64,000 nt of DNA from Corynebacterium sp. CNCTC7651 (GCF_021496665.1 NZ_CP071246.1:744001-808000); one strand, 5' to 3'. Positions 26,716 to 36,053 are shown, numbered from the stretch's first letter. The notes: a model not told the origin generated them from the sequence alone. Translations and numbers: made by a program.

Positions 26716-27699
26716 TTAGCTCACGCGGACGCGGGGATCGAGGGCGACAACGAGGATGTCTGCCAGGATGGCGGACACCGCAGTCATGGCCGCGCCGAAC
26801 GCGGCCACGGCCACCGCGCCGTGGACGTCGTTGCGGGAGATGGTCTGGATGAAGTACTGGCCCATGCCGTTCCAGGCGAAGATCCGCTCCGTCATCACCG
26901 CGCCGGTGAAAATACCCGGCACGGAGAAGGCGACGGAGGTGGCAACCGGGATCAGCGAGGTGCGCAGCGCGTGCTTGCGCACCGCCTGCGCCTTGGTCAG
27001 GCCCTTGGCGCGCGCGGTGCGCACGTAGTCCGCGTTCAAGTTGTCCAGCAGCAGCGTGCGCTGCATGAAGTGGTAGCCGGCGTAGGAGATGATCAGCAGC
27101 GACACGGTCGGCAGGATCAGGTGCTGGCCGAAATCGAGCGCCTTGTTCCATGCGCCCTCGACGCCGCTCGAGGTCGCGCCCGTGACGTAGAAGATGCGGC
27201 GGCCCGTCCACTCGTTGATCTTGATACCCAGCCACACCACGGCGATGGAGGCAACCACCACGTGCGTGTTCATGGTGATGATGGAGATGCCCTGCCAGAT
27301 GCGGTCAGCCTTCTTGTACTGGCGCGACGCCGTGTACACACCGATGGCCACACCGATGACGATGGAGAGCAGCGTGGCCACCAGCGTCAGCTGCGCGGAG
27401 ACCCAGATACGGAAGGAGATCTGCTCGTTCACCGAGTCGCCGAGCGGGGAGTTGCCCCAATCCCAGCGGGTGAGGATGCCGGTCAACCACGTCCACCAAC
27501 GCTCCATAATTGGCGTGTTGGGGCTCAAGTTGTTCGGCAGCAGCAGGGCGTCAATCTGTTCTTCGCTCAAAGGTGGGCGGCGGCCTTGATAATTGGCGCG
27601 CGGATCCAGGAAGAAGCTAGCTAGGAAGAAAGTGATGTTGGTGGCCAAGAACACGATGAGGCCCCAGCTCAGGATCTTCCTGATCAGGTATCGAAACAT
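26716..27699 (-). CDS. peptide ABC transporter permease (DppB-like)
   Basis: A 327-residue permease. It starts M-F-R-Y-L-I-R-K-I-L, the family's normal opening, so 27699 is preferred over the upstream in-frame ATG. After the first helix comes a periplasmic stretch of about 80 residues, then five helices with the EAA-like loop D-Y-V-R-T-A-R-A-K-G-L. It pairs with the DppC-like subunit. A hairpin with a T-run stands between it and the binding protein gene. Confidence 0.92.
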   Translation of the reverse strand: MFRYLIRKILSWGLIVFLATNITFFLASFFLDPRANYQGRRPPLSEEQIDALLLPNNLSPNTPIMERWWTWLTGILTRWDWGNSPLGDSVNEQISFRIWVSAQLTLVATLLSIVIGVAIGVYTASRQYKKADRIWQGISIITMNTHVVVASIAVVWLGIKINEWTGRRIFYVTGATSSGVEGAWNKALDFGQHLILPTVSLLIISYAGYHFMQRTLLLDNLNADYVRTARAKGLTKAQAVRKHALRTSLIPVATSVAFSVPGIFTGAVMTERIFAWNGMGQYFIQTISRNDVHGAVAVAAFGAAMTAVSAILADILVVALDPRVRVS

Positions 27700-27771
27700 T
27701 CTTACTCGCAGTCGGTTCGGTGCGTCCCGCGTCACACGGGCGGTAGCTTGGTGATGCAGTCTACGGGATGC

Positions 27772-27805
27772 AAAAATCCGCCGAAGCACGTGGCCCCGAC
27801 GGATT
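27772..27805 (-). terminator. attenuator-like hairpin between binding protein and permease genes
   Basis: Read leftward, AATCCGTCG pairs with CGGCGGATT (one G-T pair) around a loop of about 12 nt and is followed by TTTTTG. It lies between the binding-protein stop (27849) and the DppB start (27699). A partial terminator here would keep the binding protein message more abundant than the permease message. Confidence 0.6.
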
Positions 27806-27848
27806 CTTGCGGCGGCATCAGCGGACTAAGCGGTGAGCTTCAGGCTGC

Positions 27849-29654
27849 TTACTTCGCCCAGCCGACGTTCTCGACCGGTACCACGCCGAAGGACATGGCG
27901 CCGAAGTTCGCCAGACCCGGCTTGGTGGCAACCATCTCCGGGCCGTTCGCGTACGGCATGAGGCCGAACTCGCGGAAGGCTTCTTTCTCCAGCTCGTTGG
28001 CGCGGGCGATCTGCTTGTCCGCGTCCTCGATCTTCTGCAGCTCCTCGATCTTCTTGTCCATCTCGGCGGAGCCGGTGCCGGACTTGTTCAGCTCGGAGTC
28101 GGAGGAGAAGATCTGGCCGAAGTACGCAACACCGAACGGGTCGGAGGATGCGAAGCCGGACATGAACAGGTCGAAGTCGCGCTCGGAGGTGACCTTGGAG
28201 AAGTCGGAGCTCGGGCGCTCCTCAATCTGCACGTCGATGCCGACCTGCTTCAGCATTGCCTGGATAGCGGACGCGGAAGCCTGAACCATCGGGTTGTCGC
28301 CCAGCAGCACGTAGCGCACGGACAGCGGGTTGGAGGCATCGTAGCCTGCCTCCTCGAGCAGCTTCTTGGCCTTCTCCGGGTCGTACTGGACCACGGAGCC
28401 GAAGTTGTCCTCGTAGCCCGGCTGGGTCTGGAACAGGGTGAGGGAACCCGGGAGCTCCTCGGTGTAATCCAGGCCGTTGAAGCGGATGGCTGCGAGCTGG
28501 GAGCGGTCGATGGCGGTCATGATCGCCTCGCGCACCTTCGGGTCATCCAGGCCCGGAGCCTGAGAGTTGATGGTCATCAGGTAGGTAGCAGGGCGCAGTG
28601 CAACGCGGATGTCTGCGGCATCACCCATCTGCTTCGCGGTCTCGAGGCGGTCGCGGGTGCCAACGCCGGTAGCGTCGATCTCGCCTGCGCGGAAGGCGTT
28701 GATGGAAGCCTGGTCCTCCATTGCGCGGTAGGTGAAGCGCTCGAGCTTGGCCGGCTCGCCCCACCACTGCTCGTTGCGGACGAAGGAGACCTCGCCGGTC
28801 TCGAAGTTCACGTTCTCAACCTTGAACGGGCCAGCGCCCCACTCCGGGTGCAGCTGCTTCAGGTAGGCGTTCATGAACTTGTCAGCGGTGTCAACCTGCG
28901 GCGGCACCAGGCCGTCGAAGAGACCCTGCCACCGCTGCTTCAGGTAGGCGTTCATGAACTTGTCAGCGGTGTCAACCTGCGGCGGCACCAGGCCGTCGAA
29001 GAGACCCTGCCACCACGGGTACGCCTGCTTGAAAGTGACCACTGCCTGCTTGTCGTCGTCACCGCGGACCACGGACTCGATCAGCTCGTAGCCGTCGGTG
29101 GAGTTGACCTGCACGTCCGGGTTGGAGCCGTTGTTGAAGCGCCAGGTGTTCTCGTAGGCGGTCCAGTCGATCGGGGTGCCGTCGTTGTAGGTGGCGTCCG
29201 GGTGGATGGTGTAGGTGATCACGGTCTTGCCGTCCACAACATCCTCAGTCACGTCGGTGAGGTATGCCGGGTTCGGGTGGTAGGTGCCGTCACCATCCAT
29301 GAGCGTCATGACCGGGTTGTACTTGGTCCACACGTTGCGGGTGTACAGGTTCATGTTCGCGTGGAAGAGGTTCTGCTGCTCAGCCAGCTCGGTGAGGGCC
29401 AGGGTCAGCTCGCCGCCGTCCTTGATCTGGTCGCGCTCGAGCGGGTTGTAGTCGCCGGCCGGCTTGACCTCGATGCCATTGGCGCCTGCGCCTGCGGTCT
29501 CGGTTGCGGCTGCGACGGTCTCGGTTGCCGTGTTGGTGGAGGTTGCAGTCTCGGTAGCGGTCTGGGTGTCAGCCTCGTTGCCGGAGCAGGAGGCCAGAAC
29601 CAGGGAGACGGTGGAGAGACCAGCGATCGCGGCGACGCGGAAACGGTTCTTCAT
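27849..29654 (-). CDS. peptide ABC transporter substrate-binding lipoprotein with 27-residue internal duplication
   Basis: A 601-residue family 5 extracellular binding protein. The signal peptide ends in lipobox L-A-S-C (Cys near residue 23), followed by a Thr/Ala/Glu-rich linker. It captures peptides for the permeases downstream. The start M-K-N-R-F-R-V at 29654 gives the proper signal peptide; the open frame upstream is ignored. An exact 81 bp in-frame tandem duplication (28853-29014) repeats 27 residues beginning near W-Q-G-L-F-D-G-L-V-P-P. Removing it gives about 574 residues. The duplicated block falls in a conserved part of the fold, so the protein as written may be impaired. Confidence 0.9.
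   Translation of the reverse strand: MKNRFRVAAIAGLSTVSLVLASCSGNEADTQTATETATSTNTATETVAAATETAGAGANGIEVKPAGDYNPLERDQIKDGGELTLALTELAEQQNLFHANMNLYTRNVWTKYNPVMTLMDGDGTYHPNPAYLTDVTEDVVDGKTVITYTIHPDATYNDGTPIDWTAYENTWRFNNGSNPDVQVNSTDGYELIESVVRGDDDKQAVVTFKQAYPWWQGLFDGLVPPQVDTADKFMNAYLKQRWQGLFDGLVPPQVDTADKFMNAYLKQLHPEWGAGPFKVENVNFETGEVSFVRNEQWWGEPAKLERFTYRAMEDQASINAFRAGEIDATGVGTRDRLETAKQMGDAADIRVALRPATYLMTINSQAPGLDDPKVREAIMTAIDRSQLAAIRFNGLDYTEELPGSLTLFQTQPGYEDNFGSVVQYDPEKAKKLLEEAGYDASNPLSVRYVLLGDNPMVQASASAIQAMLKQVGIDVQIEERPSSDFSKVTSERDFDLFMSGFASSDPFGVAYFGQIFSSDSELNKSGTGSAEMDKKIEELQKIEDADKQIARANELEKEAFREFGLMPYANGPEMVATKPGLANFGAMSFGVVPVENVGWAK
28853..29014 (-). repeat. 81 bp exact tandem duplication
   Basis: Copies at 28853-28933 and 28934-29014 are identical and in frame, adding 27 residues to the binding protein. 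Confidence 0.95.
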
Positions 29655-29890
29655 TTCGGCCGAGAATCCTTTCAGGTAAACCAACCGTTTGCGGTGGGCA
29701 GCGGTTGGAAAACGGTATTCGTGACGTGGCACCGACCATTCGGCGCCCCAGCTGACTGTGAAAGCGAACAGCACGTGAACAGAACGCAGACAGCGGGTTG
29801 CTGAGAAATCTAACCCAATGCGGGCCAGATCACAGCATTTTCAACAAGATTCTCCAGTCACAATTCGGCAAACTACCCCCGTCGCAAAGC

Positions 29891-29915
29891 AAAAAAAGCC
29901 CCTTAGCGGGGCTTT
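29891..29915 (-). terminator. Rho-independent terminator of the DUF402 gene
   Basis: AAAGCCCC and GGGGCTTT pair around a 5 nt loop; on the minus strand the stem is followed by a run of T. It lies 22 nt after the DUF402 stop, with an intervening GCTTATCGACG motif copy (29919-29929). The rest of the interval to the binding-protein start (29654) holds its ribosome site and presumably its promoter, but no clear -10 could be chosen. Confidence 0.85.
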
Positions 29916-29936
29916 CATGCTTATCGACGATGGCTC

Positions 29937-30473
29937 TTAACCAACAGGCGAAAGTTCCACCTCGTCTGCCCATGTGAGCTCGATGCCCAGGGCGCGCAGC
30001 CACTCCATCGCGTCATCGCGGTGGCGGGTGATGCCTTCGACGGCGTTGAGTGTGACATCGATCGCCTTCTCCGCCTCTTCGGCGGTGATGAGGCCTGCGG
30101 AGGTGGCCGCCGCAAGCTCATCGATGTCCAGTACGTCGATCGGGTTGCCGGTGAGGGAGACCAGGTCCACGTACAGGTCGCGCGTGCGCCAGACGTCGCC
30201 GTCCGTATCAATGTCCGCGACGTCGAAGTAGAAATCCTGGTGGCGCTCCGCACCCTCGCGGAAGTGGAAGATGTTCGCGCGCAGGCCGAGCTCCGGCAGC
30301 AGCCAGCTCTCCAGGTAGCCGAAGTCCGGGTGGTCCGCGCCGCGGGCCATATAAAGGCCGAAGTCTGTCACACGGAACGTATCCACCTCGCGGAGGTAGC
30401 CCTTCGGGTCAATGTTGGTATTCCGCGACGTATCAAACGTCTCCTGCTTCACGGGGTGAAGATCAGTGCTCAT
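29937..30473 (-). CDS. DUF402 domain protein
   Basis: A 178-residue cytosolic protein of the DUF402/FomD-like family. The core has Y-L-E-S-W-L-L-P-E-L-G-L and F-Y-F-D-V-A-D-I-D-T-D-G-D-V-W-R-T-R-D-L-Y, an acidic cluster like the metal-dependent phosphatase site of this family, followed by the helical tail with D-I-D-E-L. Some relatives hydrolyse nucleoside diphosphates; the substrate here is unknown. It starts 3 nt after the secreted-protein gene and ends at a strong terminator, so the two form an operon. Confidence 0.75.
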   Translation of the reverse strand: MSTDLHPVKQETFDTSRNTNIDPKGYLREVDTFRVTDFGLYMARGADHPDFGYLESWLLPELGLRANIFHFREGAERHQDFYFDVADIDTDGDVWRTRDLYVDLVSLTGNPIDVLDIDELAAATSAGLITAEEAEKAIDVTLNAVEGITRHRDDAMEWLRALGIELTWADEVELSPVG

Positions 30474-30476
30474 CGT

Positions 30477-31148
30477 TTACCTCACGGAAAAAGTAGCGGC
30501 GGTTGGGGCGAAGGCGCAGACGTTGTCGGCGGTGCGAACGTGGCCGTCAATGACTGCGAGTACCCGTCCCGGACCCGTGTTAGCGGTGCCGGACAGGGTT
30601 GCTGGTCCTAACGGGTTTATCTGATTGTTACCAAGTTGTGTTACGCCCGTGCGCAAGTTGTCGATGTTGATCCAGTACGCACGCAGTTCACCTTGCTCCG
30701 GCGCGGCGGCCGGGGTGCCCAGGGCGGTGAACACGAATGTCGCCTCGCCGGGGCCCGCGCCCGGCGCTGGCGTGGTTGCGGGGCCGGGGACGACGAGCGC
30801 GGAGGCGGTGGAGTGCAAACCTTCACCGATGCAGTTGCTGGATACCGTGGGCCAGTAGAACTGGGTGAACGGGGGAGCGTCCTCCGGCAGCGGCGGCCCG
30901 CCCAGCTCGCCGGTGCCGGCGTAGAAGTTCACTGCGGTGCGCAGGGCGTTCGCCACCTGGGGCGGGACGAACGGCTGGTCGGCGAACGCGTTCACGCGCT
31001 GGACGGTGTGGTCGGTCGGGCGGCCAAGCTCGTCGAGGTACACCGACGACTGGGCCGCGGCCGGGGTAGCAGCTGCGGCACCGACCGCGATGGCGGCGGC
31101 GGCGACAGCGCACGTCGCGGCGCGCGTCAAGGGACGGAAGAAGCGCAC
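30477..31148 (-). CDS. secreted hypothetical protein
   Basis: A 223-residue protein starting at GTG 31148, chosen because AAGGAG lies 6-7 nt upstream and the signal peptide then begins properly with R-F-F-R-P-L-T-R. An Ala-rich hydrophobic core ends in A-A-A-Q-S, a likely signal peptidase I site. The mature part is Pro/Ala/Gly-rich with two Cys far apart (S-N-C-I-G and N-V-C-A-F) that could form a disulfide. Similar exported proteins of unknown role lie near typA in related genomes. No membrane anchor or enzyme motif is visible. Confidence 0.75.
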   Translation of the reverse strand: MRFFRPLTRAATCAVAAAAIAVGAAAATPAAAQSSVYLDELGRPTDHTVQRVNAFADQPFVPPQVANALRTAVNFYAGTGELGGPPLPEDAPPFTQFYWPTVSSNCIGEGLHSTASALVVPGPATTPAPGAGPGEATFVFTALGTPAAAPEQGELRAYWINIDNLRTGVTQLGNNQINPLGPATLSGTANTGPGRVLAVIDGHVRTADNVCAFAPTAATFSVR

Positions 31149-31453
31149 GGCTCTCCTTCGGGCACGGGAACTGGGATCACTGGAATGTACTTCAGCAACT
31201 CCAGTAACAGTAGTCACTTCCAAGGCAGCGTCAAGCGTTGTCGGAGAAGATTGTGCGGTTGCTAGCAGATGTGCCCGTGGTTTCGGGCTTGTGCCTTCGA
31301 GCAGATCCGATAAGGACGACCGATTTTTCGACGAAGGCTACGCGGAAATCCAGGCGGCGCTGGAGGCGTAGGGCGGTGGTCGGGTGTGCGTCGTCAAGCA
31401 AAAAGCCCTAATGTGAAACCGTTCAAACCCCGCAATGTTAAAGGACGCAGCAC
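31149..31453. other. 305 bp gap between secreted-protein gene and typA
   Basis: Holds the upstream regions of both divergent genes. A short open frame from GTG 31291 to TAG 31371 (26 residues ending E-I-Q-A-A-L-E-A) has no convincing ribosome site and could be a remnant. AAGGA at 31440-31444 is the typA ribosome site. No terminator or RNA structure was recognised. Confidence 0.4.
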
Positions 31454-33370
31454 GTGTCGCACCCTGAATTTCGTAATGTAGCCATTGTCGCCCACGTTGA
31501 CCACGGCAAGACCACCCTGGTGAACGCAATGCTGGAGCAGTCCGGCGTGTTCGGCGACCACGGCGAACACGGCGACCGCGTGATGGACTCCGGCGAGCTC
31601 GAATCTGAGCGCGGCATCACCATCCTGGCCAAGAACACGTCCATCCGCCGCGTAGGCCAGGGCAAGGACGGGTCTGACCTGGTGATCAACGTGATTGACA
31701 CCCCGGGCCACGCCGATTTCGGCGGTGAGGTGGAGCGTGGCCTGTCCATGGTGGACGGCGTTGTTCTGCTTATCGACGCTTCCGAGGGCCCCCTCCCGCA
31801 GACCCGCTTCGTGCTGGGCAAGGCACTGGCCGCGAAGAAGCCGGTGATCATCTGCGTGAACAAGACCGACCGCCCGGACGCGCGTATTGATGAGGTCGTT
31901 GAAGAAGCGCAGGACCTGCTGCTGGAGCTCGGCGCGGGCCTGGAGGATCCGGAGGCGGCCGAGGCTGCGGAGAACCTGCTCGAGTTGCCGGTGCTGTACA
32001 CCTCCGGCCGCGCTGGCCGCGCCTCGCTGAACAACCCGGGCAACGGCGAGCTGCCCGACAACGAGGACTTGCAGCCGCTTTTCGACGTTATCTATGACGT
32101 GCTTCCGGAGCCGTCCGCCGACGTGGATGCGCCGTTCCAGGCTCAGGTGACTAACCTGGACTCTTCCTCCTTCCTTGGGCGTATCGCGCTGATCCGCGTG
32201 TACAAGGGCACCGTGAAGAAGGGCCAGACCGTGGCTTGGGTGCACTACGACGCCGAGGGCAACCAGCACGTGAAGAACGTGAAGATCGCCGAGCTGCTGG
32301 TCACCGAGGGGCTGGACCGCGTGCCGGCAACCGACGCAGTGGTTGCGGGCGACATCGCTGCGATCTCCGGTGTGGACGAGATCATGATCGGTGACACCCT
32401 GTGCGACCCGGAGCACGTCGAGCCGCTGCCGCGCATCAAGGTGGACGACCCGGCGATCTCCATGACCATTGGCGTGAACACTTCCCCGATGGCCGGCCGC
32501 AACGGCGGCGACAAGCTCACCGCCCGTATGGTGAAGGCGCGCTTGGACCAGGAGCTTATCGGTAACGTCTCCATCAAGGTGCTGCCGACCGACCGCCCGG
32601 ACGCGTGGGAGGTCCAGGGCCGCGGCGAGATGGCGCTGACCGTGTTGATTGAAACCATGCGTCGTGAAGGCTTCGAGCTCACCGTGGGCAAGCCGCAGGT
32701 AGTGACCAAGGAGGTCGACGGCAAGGTGTACGAGCCGTACGACCACATGGTGATCGACGTGCCGTCCGAGCACCAGGGCGCCGTGACCCAGCTGCTGGCG
32801 AACCGCAAGGGCCAGATGACCGGCATGTCCAACGCAGGCTCCGGCGACTGGGTGCGCATGGAGTTCGACGTGCCGTCCCGCGGCCTGATCGGCTTCCGCA
32901 CGACCTTCCTCACCGAGACGCGCGGCGCTGGCATCGCTAACTCCTACTCCATCGAGCACCGCCCGTGGGCCGGTGAGATCAAGGGCCGCCCAACCGGCTC
33001 CCTGGTCGCGGACCGCTCCGGCCAGGTCACCGCGTACGCGCTGCAGCAGCTGGCGGACCGCGGCGACTTCTTCGTTGAGCCGGGCGCGGAGACCTACGAG
33101 GGCATGGTCGTCGGCGCGAACTCCCGTGATGAGGACATGGACGTCAACATCACCAAGGAGAAGAAGCTGACCAACATGCGTTCCGCCACCGCGGACGCGA
33201 CCGTGACGCTGCAGAAGGCGCGCACGCTGTCCCTGGACGAGGCGATCGAGTTCTGCGACGATGACGAGTGCGTCGAGGTCGCCCCGGAAGCGATGCGCGT
33301 GCGCAAGATCATCCTCAACGCCACCGAGCGCGGCCGCGCCCGCTCCCGCGCGAAGCAGCTGAACAAGTAA
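31454..33370 (+). CDS. typA: ribosome-associated GTPase TypA/BipA
   Basis: A 638-residue translational GTPase starting at GTG 31454 with AAGGA upstream. G1 is A-H-V-D-H-G-K-T-T near residue 12, switch II D-T-P-G-H-A-D-F near 83, G4 N-K-T-D near 136, followed by domain II, the EF-G-like domains and the TypA-specific C-terminus. It acts on ribosomes under stress and in large-subunit assembly. Two dispersed-motif copies lie within it (31768, read L-I-D; 32077, read L-F-D). The TAA shares its last A with the mshB ATG. Confidence 0.96.
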   Translation: MSHPEFRNVAIVAHVDHGKTTLVNAMLEQSGVFGDHGEHGDRVMDSGELESERGITILAKNTSIRRVGQGKDGSDLVINVIDTPGHADFGGEVERGLSMVDGVVLLIDASEGPLPQTRFVLGKALAAKKPVIICVNKTDRPDARIDEVVEEAQDLLLELGAGLEDPEAAEAAENLLELPVLYTSGRAGRASLNNPGNGELPDNEDLQPLFDVIYDVLPEPSADVDAPFQAQVTNLDSSSFLGRIALIRVYKGTVKKGQTVAWVHYDAEGNQHVKNVKIAELLVTEGLDRVPATDAVVAGDIAAISGVDEIMIGDTLCDPEHVEPLPRIKVDDPAISMTIGVNTSPMAGRNGGDKLTARMVKARLDQELIGNVSIKVLPTDRPDAWEVQGRGEMALTVLIETMRREGFELTVGKPQVVTKEVDGKVYEPYDHMVIDVPSEHQGAVTQLLANRKGQMTGMSNAGSGDWVRMEFDVPSRGLIGFRTTFLTETRGAGIANSYSIEHRPWAGEIKGRPTGSLVADRSGQVTAYALQQLADRGDFFVEPGAETYEGMVVGANSRDEDMDVNITKEKKLTNMRSATADATVTLQKARTLSLDEAIEFCDDDECVEVAPEAMRVRKIILNATERGRARSRAKQLNK

Positions 33371-34245
33371 TGGCTGCGCGCGATCTCGCGGGTTACCGCG
33401 TAGTGGCCGTCCACGCCCACCCGGACGATGAGGCGATTACCACCGGCGGCACGCTGGCGAACCTCGCCTCCCGCGGCGCCGACGTGCTGGTGGTCACTTG
33501 CACACTCGGCGAGCAGGGCGAGGTGATCGGCGAGACGTACCAGCATCTCGTGGCGGACGAGGCCGACCAGCTCGGCGGGTTCCGCATCCGCGAGCTCGAG
33601 GCGTCCCTCGCGGCGCTTGGCGTGCGCGGCTGCTTCCTGGGCGGTGCGGGACGCTTCCGCGACAGCGGCATGGCCGGGTCCCCCTCCAGCGAGGACCCGC
33701 GCGCGTTCGTGAACTCCGGCAAGCTGGCCGTGGACCTGCTGGCGGAGATCTTCACCGCCGAGCGCCCGCACCTCGTGCTCACCTACGGCCCCGACGGCGG
33801 CTACGGCCACCCGGATCACATCCGCGCGCACGAGATCACCCACGCCGCTGCAAAAATCGTCGACATCCCGCGCATCCTCTGGACGGTGCGTCTCGCCGCC
33901 GAGACCGCCGCGCTTCTCCCGGACACAGCGCCCGAGGGCTGGCGCCTCCCGGAGGAGGGCGAGCTTGACGGCGTGGAGCGGGCTGACGTAAGCATGCTTC
34001 TCGACGATCACTCCTACAGCGCCAAAGTCGAAGCCATGCGCGCTCACGCTACCCAGCTGTGGATCGGGGACGGGCGGATCTCCAAGACGAATCCGCACGC
34101 GATCCTCGCGGCCGGGCCGGTGGTGTACTACTCGCTGTCCAACCTCATCATGCAGCCCATTCAGCGCGTCGAGCACTACCAGCTCGGTGCTGGCGCCCCG
34201 CCGGCGAACCCGGACGAAGGGCTCTTCGGCGGCCTTGAACGCTAA
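33370..34245 (+). CDS. mshB: GlcNAc-inositol deacetylase of mycothiol synthesis
   Basis: A 291-residue PIG-L/LmbE-fold zinc hydrolase with A-H-P-D-D-E (His17, Asp20 as metal ligands and Asp19 as base) and G-H-P-D-H later in the chain. It removes the acetyl group from GlcNAc-inositol in the mycothiol pathway, the thiol redox buffer of actinobacteria. The ATG overlaps the typA stop (TAATG). The order typA-mshB-membrane protein-fdxC-dapC is that found in mycobacteria and corynebacteria. Confidence 0.95.
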   Translation: MAARDLAGYRVVAVHAHPDDEAITTGGTLANLASRGADVLVVTCTLGEQGEVIGETYQHLVADEADQLGGFRIRELEASLAALGVRGCFLGGAGRFRDSGMAGSPSSEDPRAFVNSGKLAVDLLAEIFTAERPHLVLTYGPDGGYGHPDHIRAHEITHAAAKIVDIPRILWTVRLAAETAALLPDTAPEGWRLPEEGELDGVERADVSMLLDDHSYSAKVEAMRAHATQLWIGDGRISKTNPHAILAAGPVVYYSLSNLIMQPIQRVEHYQLGAGAPPANPDEGLFGGLER

Positions 34246-34591
34246 CCGCGATGACTTCTCCAGGGGAGAGGTCATCCACGCGTTCATCTGGCTCGCCATC
34301 TTCGCTTTAATTTCAGCGGTGATCCAGGTGCCGTATCTCGGCGCGCACCTCGGCCCGGTGCCGGTGCCGTGGCCCATCCCGGCCGCGTTCGCTTTCAACT
34401 GGGTGCTGGTGAAAACCGCACGGCTGTGGGTGTCTTCGCGCGTACTCCAGCTTGTCCCCATCGCGATCTGGGTGGTGGGGGTGTGGGTTTTTGGTGGGAT
34501 GGTTGCGTCGATAAGCAATGAGCTCCCGCTGATGGTGGTGCTGACCGCGGCGGGGATTGCGGGCGGCGTTTGGGCCACGGCCAAGCGGTAG
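34235..34591 (+). CDS. small membrane protein downstream of mshB
   Basis: A protein of about 118 residues with three or four hydrophobic helices. No ATG fits well: the TTG at 34235 overlaps the mshB end by 11 nt and is my choice, though an in-frame ATG at 34187 lies inside mshB. A conserved small membrane protein occupies this place in related genomes. A motif copy at 34506 reads A-S-I-S-N. The function is unknown. Confidence 0.65.
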   Translation: MNANRDDFSRGEVIHAFIWLAIFALISAVIQVPYLGAHLGPVPVPWPIPAAFAFNWVLVKTARLWVSSRVLQLVPIAIWVVGVWVFGGMVASISNELPLMVVLTAAGIAGGVWATAKR

Positions 34592-34594
34592 TGC

Positions 34595-34600
34595 CATACT
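34595..34600 (+). promoter_or_regulatory. possible -10 element of fdxC
   Basis: CATACT, exactly 7 nt before the fdxC ATG. The spacer GAAGGGC could also serve as a ribosome site if the gene is read from the mshB operon. Confidence 0.4.
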
Positions 34601-34607
34601 GAAGGGC

Positions 34608-34931
34608 ATGACTTACGTGATTGCCCAACCGTGCGTTGATGTGAAGGACCGCAGCTGCGTTGAGGAGTGCCCAGTCGACTGCATCTACGAGGGCAAGCGC
34701 ATGCTCTACATCCACCCGGACGAGTGCGTGGACTGCGGCGCGTGCGAGCCCGCGTGCCCGGTGGAGGCCATTTTCTACGAGGACGACTTGCCGGACGAGT
34801 GGAGCGAGTACTACGACGCGAACGTGGGCTTCTTCGACGAGCTCGGTTCCCCGGGCGGCGCCGCGAAGACCGGCCCGCAGGACTTCGACCACCCGTTTGT
34901 TGCCGCCCTGCCGCCGCAGAACCAGGAGTAG
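34608..34931 (+). CDS. fdxC: seven-iron ferredoxin
   Basis: A 107-residue actinobacterial 7Fe ferredoxin. C9-x7-C17-x3-C21-P and [12 protein letters not shown] give a [3Fe-4S] and a [4Fe-4S] cluster; the C-terminal tail is the longer acidic form usual in actinobacteria. It serves as a soluble electron carrier. It lies between mshB and dapC, 12 nt before the latter. Confidence 0.95.
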   Translation: MTYVIAQPCVDVKDRSCVEECPVDCIYEGKRMLYIHPDECVDCGACEPACPVEAIFYEDDLPDEWSEYYDANVGFFDELGSPGGAAKTGPQDFDHPFVAALPPQNQE

Positions 34932-34943
34932 AGGCCCGCGACG

Positions 34944-36044
34944 ATGATGCAGCGCACCCCGCTCGGTTCCACCCTGCCCGATTTTCCTTGGGACACGATC
35001 GCTGACGCGAAAACGAAGGCCGCGGCTCACCCCGGTGGGTTGGTCGACCTTTCCGTCGGCGGGCCGGTCGATCCGGTTGCGCCGTCGATTCAGCTCGCGC
35101 TGTCGGAGCACGCCGCGGAGCCGGGGTACCCGCAGACCGCCGGCACGCTTGAGCTTCGTCGCACGATCGTCGCGGCGCTTGAGCGGCGTTTCGGCATCGG
35201 CGGGCTGGACACGGAGTCGGTGCTGCCGGTCATCGGGCTGAAGGAAGCGATTGCGTGGCTGCCCACGCTGCTGGGGCTGCGCGGCCATACCGTGGTGATC
35301 CCGGAGGTCGCGTACCCGACGTACGAGGTCGGCGCGCTCATTGCCGGGTGCGATGTCGTGCGTGCCGACGATCCCTCCGCCGCCGCGGGTGCGTCGCTGG
35401 TGTTCTTGAATTCGCCGTCCAACCCGACGGGGCGCGTGATGAGCGCGGACGAGCTGCGCGCGTGGGTCGAGTTCGCCCGCGAGACAGGCGCTATTATTGC
35501 TTCTGACGAGTGCTACCTCGGCCTCGGCTGGGCGGCGGAACCGGTTTCCGTGCTGCACCCGGACGTGACGGGCGGCGACAACACGGGGCTTCTCGCGCTG
35601 CATTCGCTGTCGAAGACGTCCAACCTGGCGTCTTACCGCGCGGGCACGATTTCGGGCGACCGCGAGCTGGTGCAGGAGCTGCTGCTGGTGCGCAAGCACG
35701 CCGGCTTGATTGTGCCGGGGCCGGTGCAGCACGCGATGGTCGCCGCGCTGGGCGATGACTTGCACGAGCAGCTGCAGGCGTCGCTCTACGCCGCGCGCCG
35801 CGCGACGTTGCTGAAGGCGCTAACCGGGGCGGGCTTTACTATCGACGAATCCGAGGCCGGCCTCTACCTCTGGGCGCGCCGCGACGGGCTGAACTCGCAC
35901 GAGGCGCTGGATTGGCTGGCCGAGCGGGGCATCCTCGCCGCGCCTGGACACTTTTACGGCCCTGCCGGCGCTAACCACGTCCGCGTGGCGCTGACCGCCA
36001 CCGACGAGCGGGTGGAAGAAGCCGCGCGCCGCCTCGCGCAGTAA
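34944..36044 (+). CDS. dapC: succinyldiaminopimelate transaminase
   Basis: A 366-residue fold-type I aminotransferase. S-L-S-K-T-S-N-L carries the PLP lysine near residue 220, N-S-P-S-N-P-T-G the cofactor-binding Asn near 155, and H-V-R-V-A-L the carboxylate-binding Arg near the end. It converts N-succinyl-2-amino-6-ketopimelate to succinyl-DAP in lysine and peptidoglycan synthesis. dapD, dapD2 and dapE follow within 9 kb, giving this branch of the succinylase pathway. Confidence 0.9.
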   Translation: MMQRTPLGSTLPDFPWDTIADAKTKAAAHPGGLVDLSVGGPVDPVAPSIQLALSEHAAEPGYPQTAGTLELRRTIVAALERRFGIGGLDTESVLPVIGLKEAIAWLPTLLGLRGHTVVIPEVAYPTYEVGALIAGCDVVRADDPSAAAGASLVFLNSPSNPTGRVMSADELRAWVEFARETGAIIASDECYLGLGWAAEPVSVLHPDVTGGDNTGLLALHSLSKTSNLASYRAGTISGDRELVQELLLVRKHAGLIVPGPVQHAMVAALGDDLHEQLQASLYAARRATLLKALTGAGFTIDESEAGLYLWARRDGLNSHEALDWLAERGILAAPGHFYGPAGANHVRVALTATDERVEEAARRLAQ

Positions 36045-36053
36045 TTCCTAGCC

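Noticed and set aside
31291..31371. 26-residue open frame upstream of typA
   Set aside because: No ribosome site, no recognisable homology; kept only in the gap description.
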